Source: Pseudomonas nitroreducens
Lineage (GTDB): Bacteria > Pseudomonadota > Gammaproteobacteria > Pseudomonadales > Pseudomonadaceae
Length of the DNA: 64,000 nt
Assembly (NCBI RefSeq): GCF_024170165.1
Contig: NZ_JALJXP010000005.1
Span: 1-64,000, forward strand
Direction of reading: 5' to 3'
Below, piece after piece: positions 8,370 through 17,086 of this stretch (its first letter is position 1; every line of letters starts with the position of its first letter). A program made the translations under genes and the position numbers. A model generated the notes under the pieces. That model saw only the letters and a program-made list of their open reading frames with translations. It was not told the DNA's origin and searched no databases.

Positions 8370-10058
8370 ATGGAACGCTTGTACGAATACATCGTGGTAG
8401 GCGCCGGCTCGGCCGGTTGCGCAGTGGCCGGGCGGCTGGCCGATGCCGGCTGCAAGGTGGCACTGCTGGAAACCGGCGGCCACGACCACCACGGCAAGGT
8501 CACGGTGCCGGTGGGGCTGGTCCTGACCATCCCGCGCAAGGGTGACTACAACTACGCCTACGAAAGCACCGCACAACCGAGCCTGGCCGGTCGCGCCAGC
8601 TACCTGCCGCGCGGTCGCGGGCTGGGCGGCAGCTCCTCGATCAACGGCATGCTCTACCTGCGCGGTACGCCTTCGGACTATGACGGCTGGGCCGCTGCCG
8701 GCTGCGAAGGCTGGAGCTGGAAAGAGGTGCTGCCGTACTTCAAGCGCGCCGAGAACAACGAGCGCGCCGCCGGCAAGGACGACGCGCTGCACGGTGGCAG
8801 CGGCCCGCTGCACGTCACCGATCCGCGCTCGCCGTGTTCCTGGGCGCGCCACTTCATCGAGGCGGCGGCCAGCGCCGGCCACGCCTACAACCACGATTTC
8901 AACGGGCCGCAGCAGGAGGGCGTGGGTTACTTCCAGGTCACCCAGTTCAACGGCGAACGCTGGAACGCCGCACGCGCCTACCTGCACCGGGGCAATGCCG
9001 ACGATGCGACGCACAACGGCGGCCGCGATAACCTGCAGGTGCTCACCGGCAGCCGGGCGCTGCGCATCCTGTTCCAGGGCACGCGCGCCACCGGCGTGCT
9101 GGTGGAGCGCGAGGGCCAGGAAGTGGCACTGCATGCCTCGCGGGAAGTGATCGTCTGCGCCGGCAGCCTGGTCTCGCCACAACTGCTGATGGTGTCCGGC
9201 ATCGGCCCGGCCGCGCACCTGCGGCAACTGGGCATCGCGCCGCTGCACGACGCACCCGAGGTGGGGCAGAACCTGCAGGAGCACCCGGACCTGATCCTGC
9301 ACAAGCGCCTCTTCAGCACCGACCTGTTCGGCGTGACCGTGCGCGGCGCCCTCAGTTACCTGGGGCAGTGGCGCAAGTACAAGCGCGAGCGCGGCGGCCT
9401 GTTCACCCGCACCTTCACCGAGGCCGGGGCCTTCCTCAAGACCGATCCGACGCTGGCCGACCCGGACATCCAGCTGCACTTCGTGATGTCCTCGGGCGAC
9501 AACCACGGGCGCACCTTCCACTACGGCAGCGGCTACTCGATCCACGTCTGCGTGCTGCGCCCGCACAGCCGCGGGCAGATTCGCCTGCACAGCGCCGACA
9601 TGCGCGACGACCCGCTGATCGAGCTGAACCTGCTCAAGGACGAACGCGACATGGCGACCATGCTCAAGGGCGTGAAACTGGTGCATGAAATCCTCGAGCA
9701 GCCGGTACTCACGCGCTTCGGCGGCAAACCGCTGTTCCATGGTCACCTGAAATTCGACGGCAGCGATGACGAAGCGGTGAAGCAGATGATCCGCGAGCAC
9801 TGCGACAACGTTTACCACCCGGTGGGCAGCTGCCGGATGGGTGGCGACGAGCAGTCGGTGGTCGACCCGCAGCTGCGCGTGCGCGGCGTCCAGGGCCTGC
9901 GCGTGGCGGACGCCTCGGTGATCCCGCTGCAGGTAGGCGGCAACACCAACGCGCCGACCATCATGGTCGGCGAGAAGTGCGCCGACCTGCTGCTGGCCGA
10001 GCGCAACGACGCCCAGCTGGGCCGCGCCGCATCGCTGGGTGAACTGCAGCCCAGCTGA
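8370..10058 (+). CDS. GMC family oxidoreductase (AlkJ/choline dehydrogenase-like alcohol dehydrogenase)
   Basis: A 562-residue FAD-dependent GMC oxidoreductase. The Rossmann motif YIVVGAGSAGCAVAGRLA begins at residue 7, GMC signature 1 GRGLGGSSSINGM follows near residue 86, and signature 2 VCAGSLVSPQLLMVSGIGP lies near residue 265. The catalytic His is His483 in VYHPVGSCRMG. Family members oxidise aliphatic alcohols (AlkJ) or choline; AlkJ-type enzymes feed electrons to the respiratory chain. No betaine genes are nearby, while an acyl-CoA ligase, an aldehyde dehydrogenase and a LAL regulator are, so a terpenoid or fatty alcohol is more likely than choline. A strong terminator follows. Confidence 0.92.
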   Translation: MERLYEYIVVGAGSAGCAVAGRLADAGCKVALLETGGHDHHGKVTVPVGLVLTIPRKGDYNYAYESTAQPSLAGRASYLPRGRGLGGSSSINGMLYLRGTPSDYDGWAAAGCEGWSWKEVLPYFKRAENNERAAGKDDALHGGSGPLHVTDPRSPCSWARHFIEAAASAGHAYNHDFNGPQQEGVGYFQVTQFNGERWNAARAYLHRGNADDATHNGGRDNLQVLTGSRALRILFQGTRATGVLVEREGQEVALHASREVIVCAGSLVSPQLLMVSGIGPAAHLRQLGIAPLHDAPEVGQNLQEHPDLILHKRLFSTDLFGVTVRGALSYLGQWRKYKRERGGLFTRTFTEAGAFLKTDPTLADPDIQLHFVMSSGDNHGRTFHYGSGYSIHVCVLRPHSRGQIRLHSADMRDDPLIELNLLKDERDMATMLKGVKLVHEILEQPVLTRFGGKPLFHGHLKFDGSDDEAVKQMIREHCDNVYHPVGSCRMGGDEQSVVDPQLRVRGVQGLRVADASVIPLQVGGNTNAPTIMVGEKCADLLLAERNDAQLGRAASLGELQPS

Positions 10059-10078
10059 TACGAAGGTTGTACGGGGGA

Positions 10079-10112
10079 AGGGCCGGGCGGCTTCGGGCGC
10101 CCGGCCCTTTTT
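10079..10112 (+). terminator. Rho-independent terminator after the GMC gene
   Basis: The stem gggccgggcg / cgcccggccc (10 bp, loop gcttcggg) is followed by five T residues. It closes the CaiB-GMC transcription unit 21 bp after the stop codon. Confidence 0.88.
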
Positions 10113-10167
10113 GGTTCCAGGGTTTTTGCCTTGGCGTAGTGGATTGGCATCGCTCCCTCTCCCCAGC

Positions 10168-10320
10168 CCTCTCCCTGAAGGGAGAGGGGGTCGTCCGGTG
10201 CACGGCAATGGATCGGCCTCAGCCGGTAGCGACAGGCGAGCTCCTGAGCGGCGATTGACTCAGGACAGTCCCCTCTCCCTTCGGAGCGGGGCGCGCAGCC
10301 AGGGTTAGGGAGAGGGCAGG
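10168..10320. repeat. REP-like composite element, copy 2 (reverse orientation)
   Basis: Palindrome ccctctccctgaagggagaggg at 10168-10189 and, at 10268-10320, the reverse complement of the gcgccccgctccgaaggg unit seen at 3959 and 22713. It occupies the gap between the GMC gene and the ligase operon promoter and carries no gene. Confidence 0.78.
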
Positions 10321-10368
10321 GCTTCAAGCCGCGTCCCATGCCCGTGATCGCTGTCCCCCAACGCACTA

Positions 10369-10383
10369 GTCCCTTCGAACCAC
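10369..10383 (+). promoter_or_regulatory. Candidate operator box B1 (distal)
   Basis: GTCCCTTCGAACCAC, a full match to the motif GTCCNTTCGAACYAC. It lies 114 bp upstream of the ligase start and 36 bp upstream of a second, weaker box, close to an integral number of helical turns (3.4). Confidence 0.6.
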
Positions 10384-10404
10384 CCGCCAAACCACCGCAG
10401 CTTC

Positions 10405-10446
10405 ATCCCTTCGACCGACGCCGCGCCAAACGCCGCTCCCTAGTAT
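10405..10446 (+). promoter_or_regulatory. Candidate operator box B2 and promoter of the ligase operon
   Basis: ATCCCTTCGACCGAC (10405-10419) matches the shared motif at 11-12 positions. A possible -10 hexamer TAGTAT starts at 10441, exactly 36 nt downstream of the box start, the same distance as at 7099/7135. Transcription would start about 30 nt before the ATG at 10483. Confidence 0.55.
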
Positions 10447-10482
10447 CGAACTCACAAGAACAACATCGATTGGAGACCTGCC

Positions 10483-12039
10483 ATGTACCTGACCCAAGGC
10501 CTGCAACGCATGCTGCAGCAGGACCCGGACCACGTCGCGACCATCTTCCGCGGCCGCACGCGGACCTTCCGCGAGCAGGGCGAGCGCGTCTCGCGCCTGG
10601 CCGCGGCCCTGCAGGCGCTGGGCATGCGCAATGGCGACCGGGTCGGCATGCTCGCCCTGAACTCGGATCGCTACCTGGAGTACATGCTCGCCACCTGGTG
10701 GGGCGGCGGCGTGCTCAACCCGGTGAACATCCGCTGGAGCGTGCCGGAGATCGTCTACTCGCTGGACGACTGCCAGACCGAAATCCTGCTGATCGACGAC
10801 CACTTCCTGCATCTGGCCGAAGGCATCCGCGCCGGCGCCAGGAGCGCGCCCGTGCTGATCCACGTCGGTGACGGCGCGGCGCCCGAGGGCATGCATTCCT
10901 TCGAAGGCCTGATCGCCAGCCACGAGCCCATCGCCGACGTCCTGCGCGGCGGCAACGACCTCGCATCGATCATGTACACCGGCGGCACCACCGGCCTGCC
11001 CAAGGGCGTGATGCAGTCGCACCTGAACCTCTGGTCTTCCGCCGTGGCGCGCATGGCCGAGTTCCCCGCCGAAGACGACTCGCGCACCCTGCACGCCGCG
11101 CCGATGTTCCACACCGCCGCGATGGCGCGCTGCCTGAGCCAGGTGATCGGCGGCTACGTCAACGTGTTCATCCCGATGTTCGACCCGCTGGAAGTGCTGC
11201 AGACCATCGAGCGCGAGCGCATCAACGAGATGCTGCTGGTGCCGACCATGCTGCAGGCGGTGATCAACCACCCGGACTTCGAGCGCCACGACCTGTCCTG
11301 TCTCAAGCGTATGGCCTACGGCGCCTCGCCGATTTCCCTGCCGGTGCTGGAGCAGGCGCTGGCCAAGTTCCCCGGCATCGCCTTCATGCAGGCCTACGGC
11401 ATGACCGAGACCTCGCCGGTGATTTCGGTGAGCCCGGACTGGACCCACCAGGCCGAGGGCATCGCCAGCGGCCTGGTGCGCAGCGCCGGGCGCGGTGGCT
11501 TCGGCGGCCTGGTGAAGATCGTCGACGAGGAGGGCAACGAAGTCCCCCGTGGCGTGGTCGGCGAGATCATCGTCTGCGGCCCCAACGTCATGCTCGGCTA
11601 CTGGAACCGCCCGGAGGAGACCGCCAGGACCCTGCGCAACGGCTGGCTGCACACCGGCGACGGCGCCTACATGGACGAGCGCGGCTTCCTGTTCATCGTC
11701 GACCGCCTCAAGGACATGATCGTCACCGGCGGCGAGAACGTGTACTCCGCCGAGGTCGAGAACGTCGTGGCCCGCCACCCGTCCGTGCAGAGCTGCGCGG
11801 TGATCGGCATCCCCCACGAGCGCTGGGGCGAGGCGGTGCACGCGGTGGTCGTGCTGCACGCCGGCAGCGACGTCTGCTCCGACGACATCCGCGCCCACTG
11901 CGCCCAGCACATCGCCGGCTACAAGTGCCCGAAATCCGTCGAGTTCGTTGCCGCGCTGCCGCTCTCGGCGGCCGGCAAGGTGCTCAAGCGCGACCTCCGC
12001 GCTCCCTACTGGAAAGACCAGAACCGCGCCGTCAACTGA
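10483..12039 (+). CDS. AMP-dependent acyl-CoA synthetase (FadD-like)
   Basis: A 518-residue member of the ANL adenylating superfamily. The P-loop-like motif SIMYTGGTTGLPKGVM lies near residue 165, the YGMTETSP motif near 305, the hinge and ribose-binding motif LHTGDGAYMDERGFLFIVDR near 390, and the C-terminal catalytic Lys in AAGKVLKRDL near 505. It activates a carboxylic acid with ATP and CoA. As first gene of the 13-gene operon, behind its own operator and -10 box, it is the entry step that turns the acid formed by the alcohol and aldehyde dehydrogenases into its CoA ester. The chain type is unknown; medium-chain or branched acids are plausible. Confidence 0.93.
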   Translation: MYLTQGLQRMLQQDPDHVATIFRGRTRTFREQGERVSRLAAALQALGMRNGDRVGMLALNSDRYLEYMLATWWGGGVLNPVNIRWSVPEIVYSLDDCQTEILLIDDHFLHLAEGIRAGARSAPVLIHVGDGAAPEGMHSFEGLIASHEPIADVLRGGNDLASIMYTGGTTGLPKGVMQSHLNLWSSAVARMAEFPAEDDSRTLHAAPMFHTAAMARCLSQVIGGYVNVFIPMFDPLEVLQTIERERINEMLLVPTMLQAVINHPDFERHDLSCLKRMAYGASPISLPVLEQALAKFPGIAFMQAYGMTETSPVISVSPDWTHQAEGIASGLVRSAGRGGFGGLVKIVDEEGNEVPRGVVGEIIVCGPNVMLGYWNRPEETARTLRNGWLHTGDGAYMDERGFLFIVDRLKDMIVTGGENVYSAEVENVVARHPSVQSCAVIGIPHERWGEAVHAVVVLHAGSDVCSDDIRAHCAQHIAGYKCPKSVEFVAALPLSAAGKVLKRDLRAPYWKDQNRAVN

Positions 12040-12074
12040 CGGCGCGCGACACGCCCATCCCCAAGGAGAAACTC

Positions 12075-13259
12075 ATGAGCAATAAAGTAGTGGTGGCCGG
12101 GGTCGGCATGATCCCCTTTACCAAGCCGGGCCAGAGCGACGAGTACCACATCATGGGCGCCAATGCGGCCAAGGCCGCGCTGGCCGACGCCGGCATCGAC
12201 TATGCGCTGGTACAGCAGGCCTACGTGGGCTACGTCTACGGCGACTCCACCTGCGGCCAGGCGGCGGTCTACGGCGTCGGCCTGACCGGCATCCCGGTGG
12301 TCAACGTCAACAACAACTGCGCCACCGGCTCCACTGCGCTGTTCCTGGCACGCCAGGCGGTGGAAAGCGGCGCCGTCGAGTGCGCCATCGCTCTGGGCTT
12401 CGAACAGATGGTCCCCGGCGCGCTGAAGGGCGCCTATACCGACCGCACCGGCCCGATGGACCGCTTCGCCAAGACCATGACCCAGGTGCAGGGCTTCGAC
12501 GAGGCCGCGCCGCGCGCCGCGCAGTTCTTCGGCGGCGCCGGCCGCGCCTACATGAAGGAATACGGCATCAGCCGCGAAGTCTTCGCCCGCATCCGCGTCA
12601 AAGCCAGCCAGCACGCCGCGCGCAACCCGCTGGCGGTGTTCCGCAACGTGGTCAGCGTCGATGAAGTGATGGCCTCGCCGATGATCTTCGACCCGCTGAC
12701 CCGCCTGCAGTGCTGCCCGCCGACCTGTGGTGCGGCCGCCGCCATCGTCTGCACCGAGGCCTTCGCGAAGAAGCATGGCCTGCGCACCGACGTGGTGATC
12801 GCCGCCCAGGCCATGACCACCGACCGCAACAGCACCTTCGACGAAGGCGACATGCGCAAGGTCGTCGGCTACGACATGACCCGCAATGCCGCCAACATCG
12901 TGTACGAGAAGGCCGGCGTCGGCCCGCAGGACATCCAGGTGGTCGAGCTGCACGACTGCTTCACCGCCAACGAGCTGATCACCTACGAAGGCCTGATGCT
13001 GACCCCCGAGGGCAGCGCCGAGAAATTCATCCTCGACGGCGACAACACCTACGGCGGCCGCATCGTCACCAACCCCTCCGGCGGCCTGCTCTCCAAGGGC
13101 CACCCGCTGGGCGCCACCGGCCTGGCCCAGTGCTTCGAGCTGACCCGCCAGCTGCGCGGGACCGCCGACGCCACCCAGGTGGAAGGCGCGCGCTTCGCCC
13201 TGCAGCACAACCTGGGCCTGGGCGGCGCCTGCGTCGTCACCCTGTTCCAGCGCCAGTAA
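12075..13259 (+). CDS. SCP2-type thiolase / acetyl-CoA acetyltransferase
   Basis: A 394-residue thiolase of the sterol-carrier-protein-x (lipid-transfer) type. It retains the nucleophilic Cys in VNNNCATGSTALFLARQAV, the VVELHDCFTANEL motif with its His, and the C-terminal LLSKGHPLGATGLAQ with the catalytic His. It therefore should cleave a 3-oxoacyl-CoA with CoA to release acetyl- or propionyl-CoA. ATG 12075 has AAGGAG 6 nt upstream; a longer in-frame opening into the previous gene is not used. It contrasts with the second thiolase-like protein of the operon (21432), which has lost the Cys. Confidence 0.92.
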   Translation: MSNKVVVAGVGMIPFTKPGQSDEYHIMGANAAKAALADAGIDYALVQQAYVGYVYGDSTCGQAAVYGVGLTGIPVVNVNNNCATGSTALFLARQAVESGAVECAIALGFEQMVPGALKGAYTDRTGPMDRFAKTMTQVQGFDEAAPRAAQFFGGAGRAYMKEYGISREVFARIRVKASQHAARNPLAVFRNVVSVDEVMASPMIFDPLTRLQCCPPTCGAAAAIVCTEAFAKKHGLRTDVVIAAQAMTTDRNSTFDEGDMRKVVGYDMTRNAANIVYEKAGVGPQDIQVVELHDCFTANELITYEGLMLTPEGSAEKFILDGDNTYGGRIVTNPSGGLLSKGHPLGATGLAQCFELTRQLRGTADATQVEGARFALQHNLGLGGACVVTLFQRQ

Positions 13260-13275
13260 CCGGGGAGCCGCGAGC

Positions 13276-13719
13276 ATGATCGACAAGAGCCATATCGGCG
13301 CGGTGGTCTCCAGCCACACGCAACTGGTCGAGGCAGGGCGCCTGCGCTTCTTCGCCAAGGCCACCGGCCAGACGGATGCGCGCTACAGCGACGAAACCGC
13401 CGCCCGCGACGCCGGCTACCCCGGCCTGCCGGTGCCGCCGACCTTCCTCTTCTGCCTGGACATGGAAGCCGGCGGCTCGGGTTCGGTGCTCAAGCGCCTG
13501 AACATCGACCTCGGCCGCATTCTCCATGCCGAGCAGGGCTTCACCTACCACCGCATGGCCTTCGCCGGCGAGCGCCTGAGCTTCGAGACGAAGATCGTCG
13601 ACATCTACGACAAGAAGGGCGGCGCCCTGGAGTTCGTGGTGCGCGAAACCCGCGTCAGCAACGGCGCCGGCGAACTGGTGGCGGAACTGCGCAACAGCCT
13701 CGTCGTACGCAACGGATAA
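13276..13719 (+). CDS. MaoC-like N-terminal dehydratase subunit (FAS1-like, HadA type)
   Basis: A 147-residue single hot-dog protein like the N-terminal MaoC dehydratase domain (HadA/ChsH type). The sequence has the PVPPTFLFCLDMEAG and LHAEQGFTYHRMAFAGERL segments typical of the noncatalytic or substrate-tunnel half and lacks the D-x4-H hydratase pair. The next gene, 10 bp away, carries that pair, so the two probably form a heterodimeric (R)-specific enoyl-CoA hydratase. This arrangement is common for bulky acyl-CoA substrates, where one half forms the pocket. GGGGAG lies 8 nt before the ATG. Confidence 0.86.
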   Translation: MIDKSHIGAVVSSHTQLVEAGRLRFFAKATGQTDARYSDETAARDAGYPGLPVPPTFLFCLDMEAGGSGSVLKRLNIDLGRILHAEQGFTYHRMAFAGERLSFETKIVDIYDKKGGALEFVVRETRVSNGAGELVAELRNSLVVRNG

Positions 13720-13729
13720 GGAGCCGAAC

Positions 13730-14137
13730 GTGAACCTGAATGCCATCGCCGTCGGCGACGAATTGCCGAGCTTCACCACCGACCCGGTGAACCGCACCAC
13801 CCTGGCGCTGTACTGCGGCGCCTCGGGAGACCACAACCCGATCCACGTCGACATCGACTTCGCGAAGAAGGCCGGCATGCCCGACGTGTTCGCCCACGGG
13901 ATGCTGTCCATGGCCTACCTCGGCCGGCTGCTGACCAACTGGGTGGCGCAGGAGCGCCTGCGCAGCTACTCGGTGCGCTTCGCTGCGATCACCCAGCTGG
14001 GCGACGCCATCACCTGCTCCGGCCGCGTGCTGGAGAAGGACGCGGCCGCCGGCACCCTGCGCCTGGAAATCACCACCCGCAACCAGGCGGGTGAAATCAA
14101 ACTGTCCGGCGAAGCCGTCGTGGCCCTGGACGCCTGA
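13730..14137 (+). CDS. MaoC family enoyl-CoA hydratase, catalytic subunit (HadB type)
   Basis: A 135-residue hot-dog protein with the hydratase-2 motif YCGASGDHNPIHVDIDFAKKAG near residue 27, giving the catalytic Asp and His, and FAHGMLSMAYLGRLL after it. It should add water to a trans-2-enoyl-CoA (or remove it) as partner of the upstream MaoC-like subunit. Spacing of 10 bp and 15 bp on either side indicates one transcript. The following SDR would oxidise the resulting 3-hydroxyacyl-CoA. Confidence 0.9.
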   Translation: MNLNAIAVGDELPSFTTDPVNRTTLALYCGASGDHNPIHVDIDFAKKAGMPDVFAHGMLSMAYLGRLLTNWVAQERLRSYSVRFAAITQLGDAITCSGRVLEKDAAAGTLRLEITTRNQAGEIKLSGEAVVALDA

Positions 14138-14152
14138 AACAGGAGAACAACA

Positions 14153-14980
14153 ATGAACAACAAACTTGCAGGCCAGGTCGCCATCGTTTCCGGTTCCGGC
14201 CGTGGCATCGGCCGTGAAATCGCCCTCAAGCTGCACCGCGACGGCGCCGCCGTGGTGGTCAACGACCTCGACGCCGCCCCGGCCGAGGAAGTGGTCGCGC
14301 AGATCGTCGCCGAGGGTGGCCGCGCCGTCGCCTGCGTCGGCAGCGTGACTGAAAAGGACTTCGGCGAGCGCTTCGTGAACACCGCCCTGGAGGCCTTCGG
14401 CGGCCTCGATATCATCGTCAACAACGCCGGCTACACCTGGGACAACGTGATCCAGAAGATGACCGACCAGCAGTGGGACGACATCATGGAAGTCCACGTC
14501 TCCGCGCCGTTCCGCATCCTGCGCGCCGCTTCCGGGCACTTCCGCGAAGCCGCCAAGAAGGAGGCCGAGGAAGGCCGCGAGGTGTTCCGCAAGGTGGTCA
14601 ACATTTCCTCCGTCTCCGGCGTGATGGGCAACCCCGGCCAGGCCAACTACTCGGCCGCCAAATCCGCGATCAACGGCCTGACCAAGGCCCTGGCCAAGGA
14701 GTGGGGCCGCTACAAGGTCTGCGTCAACAGCGTCGCCTTCGGCCTGATCGAGACCCGCCTGACCTCCGCCGCAGCGGGTGAGGGCGCCACCATCAACGTC
14801 GGTGGCCGCGAACTGAAGGTCGGCATCAGCGAGCAGATGGCGAAGAACGTCGCCGCCATGATCCCCATGGGCCGCGCCGGCACGCCGGAAGAGGCCGCCG
14901 GTAGCGTCTACCTGTTCTGCATCCCCGAGTCGAACTACGTCTCCGGCCAGGTGCTGGTTGTCGGCGGCGGTCGCCCCTGA
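14153..14980 (+). CDS. Short-chain dehydrogenase/reductase
   Basis: A 275-residue classical SDR. The cofactor motif VSGSGRGIGREIALKLH (TGxxxGxG type) is at residues 12-28, NNAG near residue 88, and the active-site pair Y and K in NYSAAKSAINGLTKALAKEWG near residue 165. An insertion after helix 4 (EAAKKEAEEGREVFRKV) resembles the larger SDRs fused or associated with MaoC in multifunctional beta-oxidation proteins. It probably oxidises the 3-hydroxyacyl-CoA made by the MaoC pair. A GC-rich hairpin follows the stop before the next gene. Confidence 0.9.
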   Translation: MNNKLAGQVAIVSGSGRGIGREIALKLHRDGAAVVVNDLDAAPAEEVVAQIVAEGGRAVACVGSVTEKDFGERFVNTALEAFGGLDIIVNNAGYTWDNVIQKMTDQQWDDIMEVHVSAPFRILRAASGHFREAAKKEAEEGREVFRKVVNISSVSGVMGNPGQANYSAAKSAINGLTKALAKEWGRYKVCVNSVAFGLIETRLTSAAAGEGATINVGGRELKVGISEQMAKNVAAMIPMGRAGTPEEAAGSVYLFCIPESNYVSGQVLVVGGGRP

Positions 14981-14990
14981 CCGTCCCTTT

Positions 14991-15013
14991 GCCGGCCGCC
15001 CCGTGCGGCCGGC
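14991..15013 (+). terminator. Intercistronic hairpin, possible attenuator
   Basis: Perfect 9-bp stem gccggccgc / gcggccggc with a five-base loop, in the 78-bp gap between the SDR and the next acyl-CoA dehydrogenase. The tail cgtcttat has few T residues, so it may limit rather than end transcription, or protect the upstream mRNA. Confidence 0.45.
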
Positions 15014-15058
15014 CGTCTTATACCGATCGTTTCCCGAATCGTCTGCCGAGGAGCCGCC

Positions 15059-16207
15059 ATGAGCGCCACTCAATCGCCGTGGATCACCGACGACCTGGTG
15101 ATCTTCCAGGACTCCATCCGCCGCTTCATCGCCAACGAACTGGTGCCCCATGAAGAGCGCTGGTGGAAGCAGCAGTACATCGACCGCGACATCTGGCTGA
15201 AGGCCGGCGAGTTCGGCATGCTGCTGCCGAGCATCCCCGAACAGTACGGCGGCGGTGGCGGCACCTTCGCCCACGACGCCATCGTCACCCTGGAACAGAG
15301 CCGGGCGATGTGCTCCAGCCTGGGCACCAACGTGCACAGCGGCATCGTCGCGCACTACCTGCTGCGCTACGCCAGCGAAGAGCAGAAGCTCGACTGGCTG
15401 CCGAAGATGGCCCGCGGCGAGATGGTGGGTGCCATCGCCATGTCCGAGCCGGGCGCCGGCTCCGACCTGCAGGCGATCAAGACCCGCGCCGTGCGTGATG
15501 GCGACGAGTACGTGATCAACGGCTCGAAGACCTTCATCACCAACGGCTACCACGCCGACCTCATCCTGGTGGTGGCCAAGACCGACCCGGAGAAGGGCGC
15601 CAAGGGCACCTCGATCATCGTCATCGAGACCAGGGACCTGCCCGGCTTCCGCCGCGGCCGCATCCTGGAAAAGATCGGCCAGAAGGGCCAGGACACCACC
15701 GAACTGTTCTTCGACGACGTGCGTGTGCCGGCCAGCAACCTGCTCGGCCCGGAGGAGGGCAAGGGCTTCATCCAGCTGATGCAGCAACTGCCCCAGGAAC
15801 GCATGATCATCGCCCTCGGCGCGCTGGCCACCATGGAGCGCGCGGTGGCCGAGACGGTGGAGTATGTGCGCAGCCGCAAGGTGTTCGGCCAGACCCTGCT
15901 GGACCTGCAGAACACCCGCTTCAAGCTCGCCGAGTGCCAGAGCACCGCCGTCATTGCCCGCGCCTTCGTCGACGACTGCATGGTCAAGGTGCTCAAGGGC
16001 GAGCTGTCCGGCGAGACCGCAGCCATCGCCAAGTGGTGGAGCACCGAGCAGAACTGCAAGGTGATCGACGAGTGCCTGCAGCTGCACGGCGGCTACGGCT
16101 ACATGCTCGAGTACCCCATTGCGCGGATGTACGCCAACGCCCGGGTGGGCCGCATCTTCGGCGGCTCCAACGAAATCATGAAGGAAATCATCGCCCGCAC
16201 CCTGTGA
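15059..16207 (+). CDS. Acyl-CoA dehydrogenase
   Basis: A 382-residue acyl-CoA dehydrogenase of normal length. It has AMSEPGAGSDLQAIKTRA (flavin and substrate motif) near residue 125, FGQTLLDLQNTRFKLAE near 280, and LHGGYGYMLEYPIARMYANARVGRIFGGSNEIMKEII at the end with the catalytic Glu in the LEYP position. It introduces the 2,3-double bond in an acyl-CoA and reduces ETF. The C terminus is of the long/branched-chain type. It stands between the SDR and an enoyl-CoA hydratase, so the operon encodes a full beta-oxidation round. Its GC-rich context and RBS (GAGGAG before the ATG) are like those of its neighbours. Confidence 0.93.
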   Translation: MSATQSPWITDDLVIFQDSIRRFIANELVPHEERWWKQQYIDRDIWLKAGEFGMLLPSIPEQYGGGGGTFAHDAIVTLEQSRAMCSSLGTNVHSGIVAHYLLRYASEEQKLDWLPKMARGEMVGAIAMSEPGAGSDLQAIKTRAVRDGDEYVINGSKTFITNGYHADLILVVAKTDPEKGAKGTSIIVIETRDLPGFRRGRILEKIGQKGQDTTELFFDDVRVPASNLLGPEEGKGFIQLMQQLPQERMIIALGALATMERAVAETVEYVRSRKVFGQTLLDLQNTRFKLAECQSTAVIARAFVDDCMVKVLKGELSGETAAIAKWWSTEQNCKVIDECLQLHGGYGYMLEYPIARMYANARVGRIFGGSNEIMKEIIARTL

Positions 16208-16274
16208 TGCGGGTGGGCCGGGCCGCTGCGTGCGGTCCGGCCATTCCCGCCGGGATGCCCGCCGCGAGGTACGC

Positions 16275-17060
16275 ATGTCGAGCACCGAACTCTCCATCGA
16301 AGACGGACTGGCGCGCCTGACGCTGGCCAGCCCGGAACGCAGGAACGCGCTGTCCACGGCGATGGTCGCCGAACTGATCGACGCGCTCACTGAGCTGCGG
16401 CGCAACCCGGAAGTACGCGCGTTGCTGCTTTGCGGCGCTGGCGGGGCGTTCTGCTCCGGCGGCGACGTCAGCAGCATGGGCGGCACGCCCGAAGCCGGCG
16501 CGGTGCGCATGCGCATGGCGGAAACCAACCGCCTGCTCGCCGCCCTGGCGGACTTCGATCGCCCGGTGGTCGCATTGGTGGACGGCGTGGCCTACGGCGC
16601 CGGCTTCAGCCTGGCGCTGGCTGCCGACTTCGTCATTGCCAGCGAGCGCGCCCGCTTCTGCATGGCCTTCGCCCGCATCGGCCTGGTGCCGGACCTGGCA
16701 GCCTCCTGGCTGCTGCCGCGCCTGGTGGGCATGCAGCGCGCCCGCGAGATCATCTATTCCGCCCGCGAGATCGGCGCCGCCGAGGCCGTGCAGCTGGGCA
16801 TCGCCCTGGAGCGGCATGAAGGCCAGCGCGCCGTTGAACGCGCCGAGGAACTGGCCCGGGCCCTGGCAGAGATGTCGCCCCCGGCCTTCGCCATGAGCAA
16901 GCGCCTGCTGGCCCGCAGTTTCGAGAATGACCTGGCGACCCAGCTCGACGCCGAAGCTGCCGCCCAGGCCGTGGCGCTCACTTCCAGCTACGTGAAGGAG
17001 GCCTCCGCGCGCTTCCTGCGCAAGGAAGCCCCGCAGTACCAGTGGCCGACGACCGAATAA
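16275..17060 (+). CDS. Enoyl-CoA hydratase/isomerase (crotonase family, PaaG-like)
   Basis: A 261-residue crotonase. The oxyanion-hole segments GAGGAFCSGGDVSSMGG and DGVAYGAGFSLALAADFVIA are clear. The region FARIGLVPDLAASWLLPRLVG is like that of PaaG and related isomerases. At the place of the first catalytic Glu of classical hydratases a non-acidic residue is seen, while a Glu in the following REIIYSA helix and the Asp of VPD remain. This makes isomerase or a modified hydratase possible. ATG 16275 is preceded by GAGG 5 nt away. It belongs to the large operon, 67 bp after the dehydrogenase. Confidence 0.86.
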   Translation: MSSTELSIEDGLARLTLASPERRNALSTAMVAELIDALTELRRNPEVRALLLCGAGGAFCSGGDVSSMGGTPEAGAVRMRMAETNRLLAALADFDRPVVALVDGVAYGAGFSLALAADFVIASERARFCMAFARIGLVPDLAASWLLPRLVGMQRAREIIYSAREIGAAEAVQLGIALERHEGQRAVERAEELARALAEMSPPAFAMSKRLLARSFENDLATQLDAEAAAQAVALTSSYVKEASARFLRKEAPQYQWPTTE

Positions 17061-17086
17061 CCAGAAGAGTCCATCAGGAGACCCCC

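Noticed and set aside
8370-10058. betA choline dehydrogenase
   Set aside because: The GMC family fits, but no betB, betI or choline transporter is near, and the regulatory and gene context is acyl-CoA catabolism.
13655-16528. A 957-codon open frame on the minus strand
   Set aside because: It lies fully antisense to MaoC, SDR and dehydrogenase genes, has the His/Gly/Ala/Asp-rich composition of GC-rich shadow frames and no ribosome site. The same holds for long antisense frames at 16988-19642, 26115-28754 and 29596-31704.
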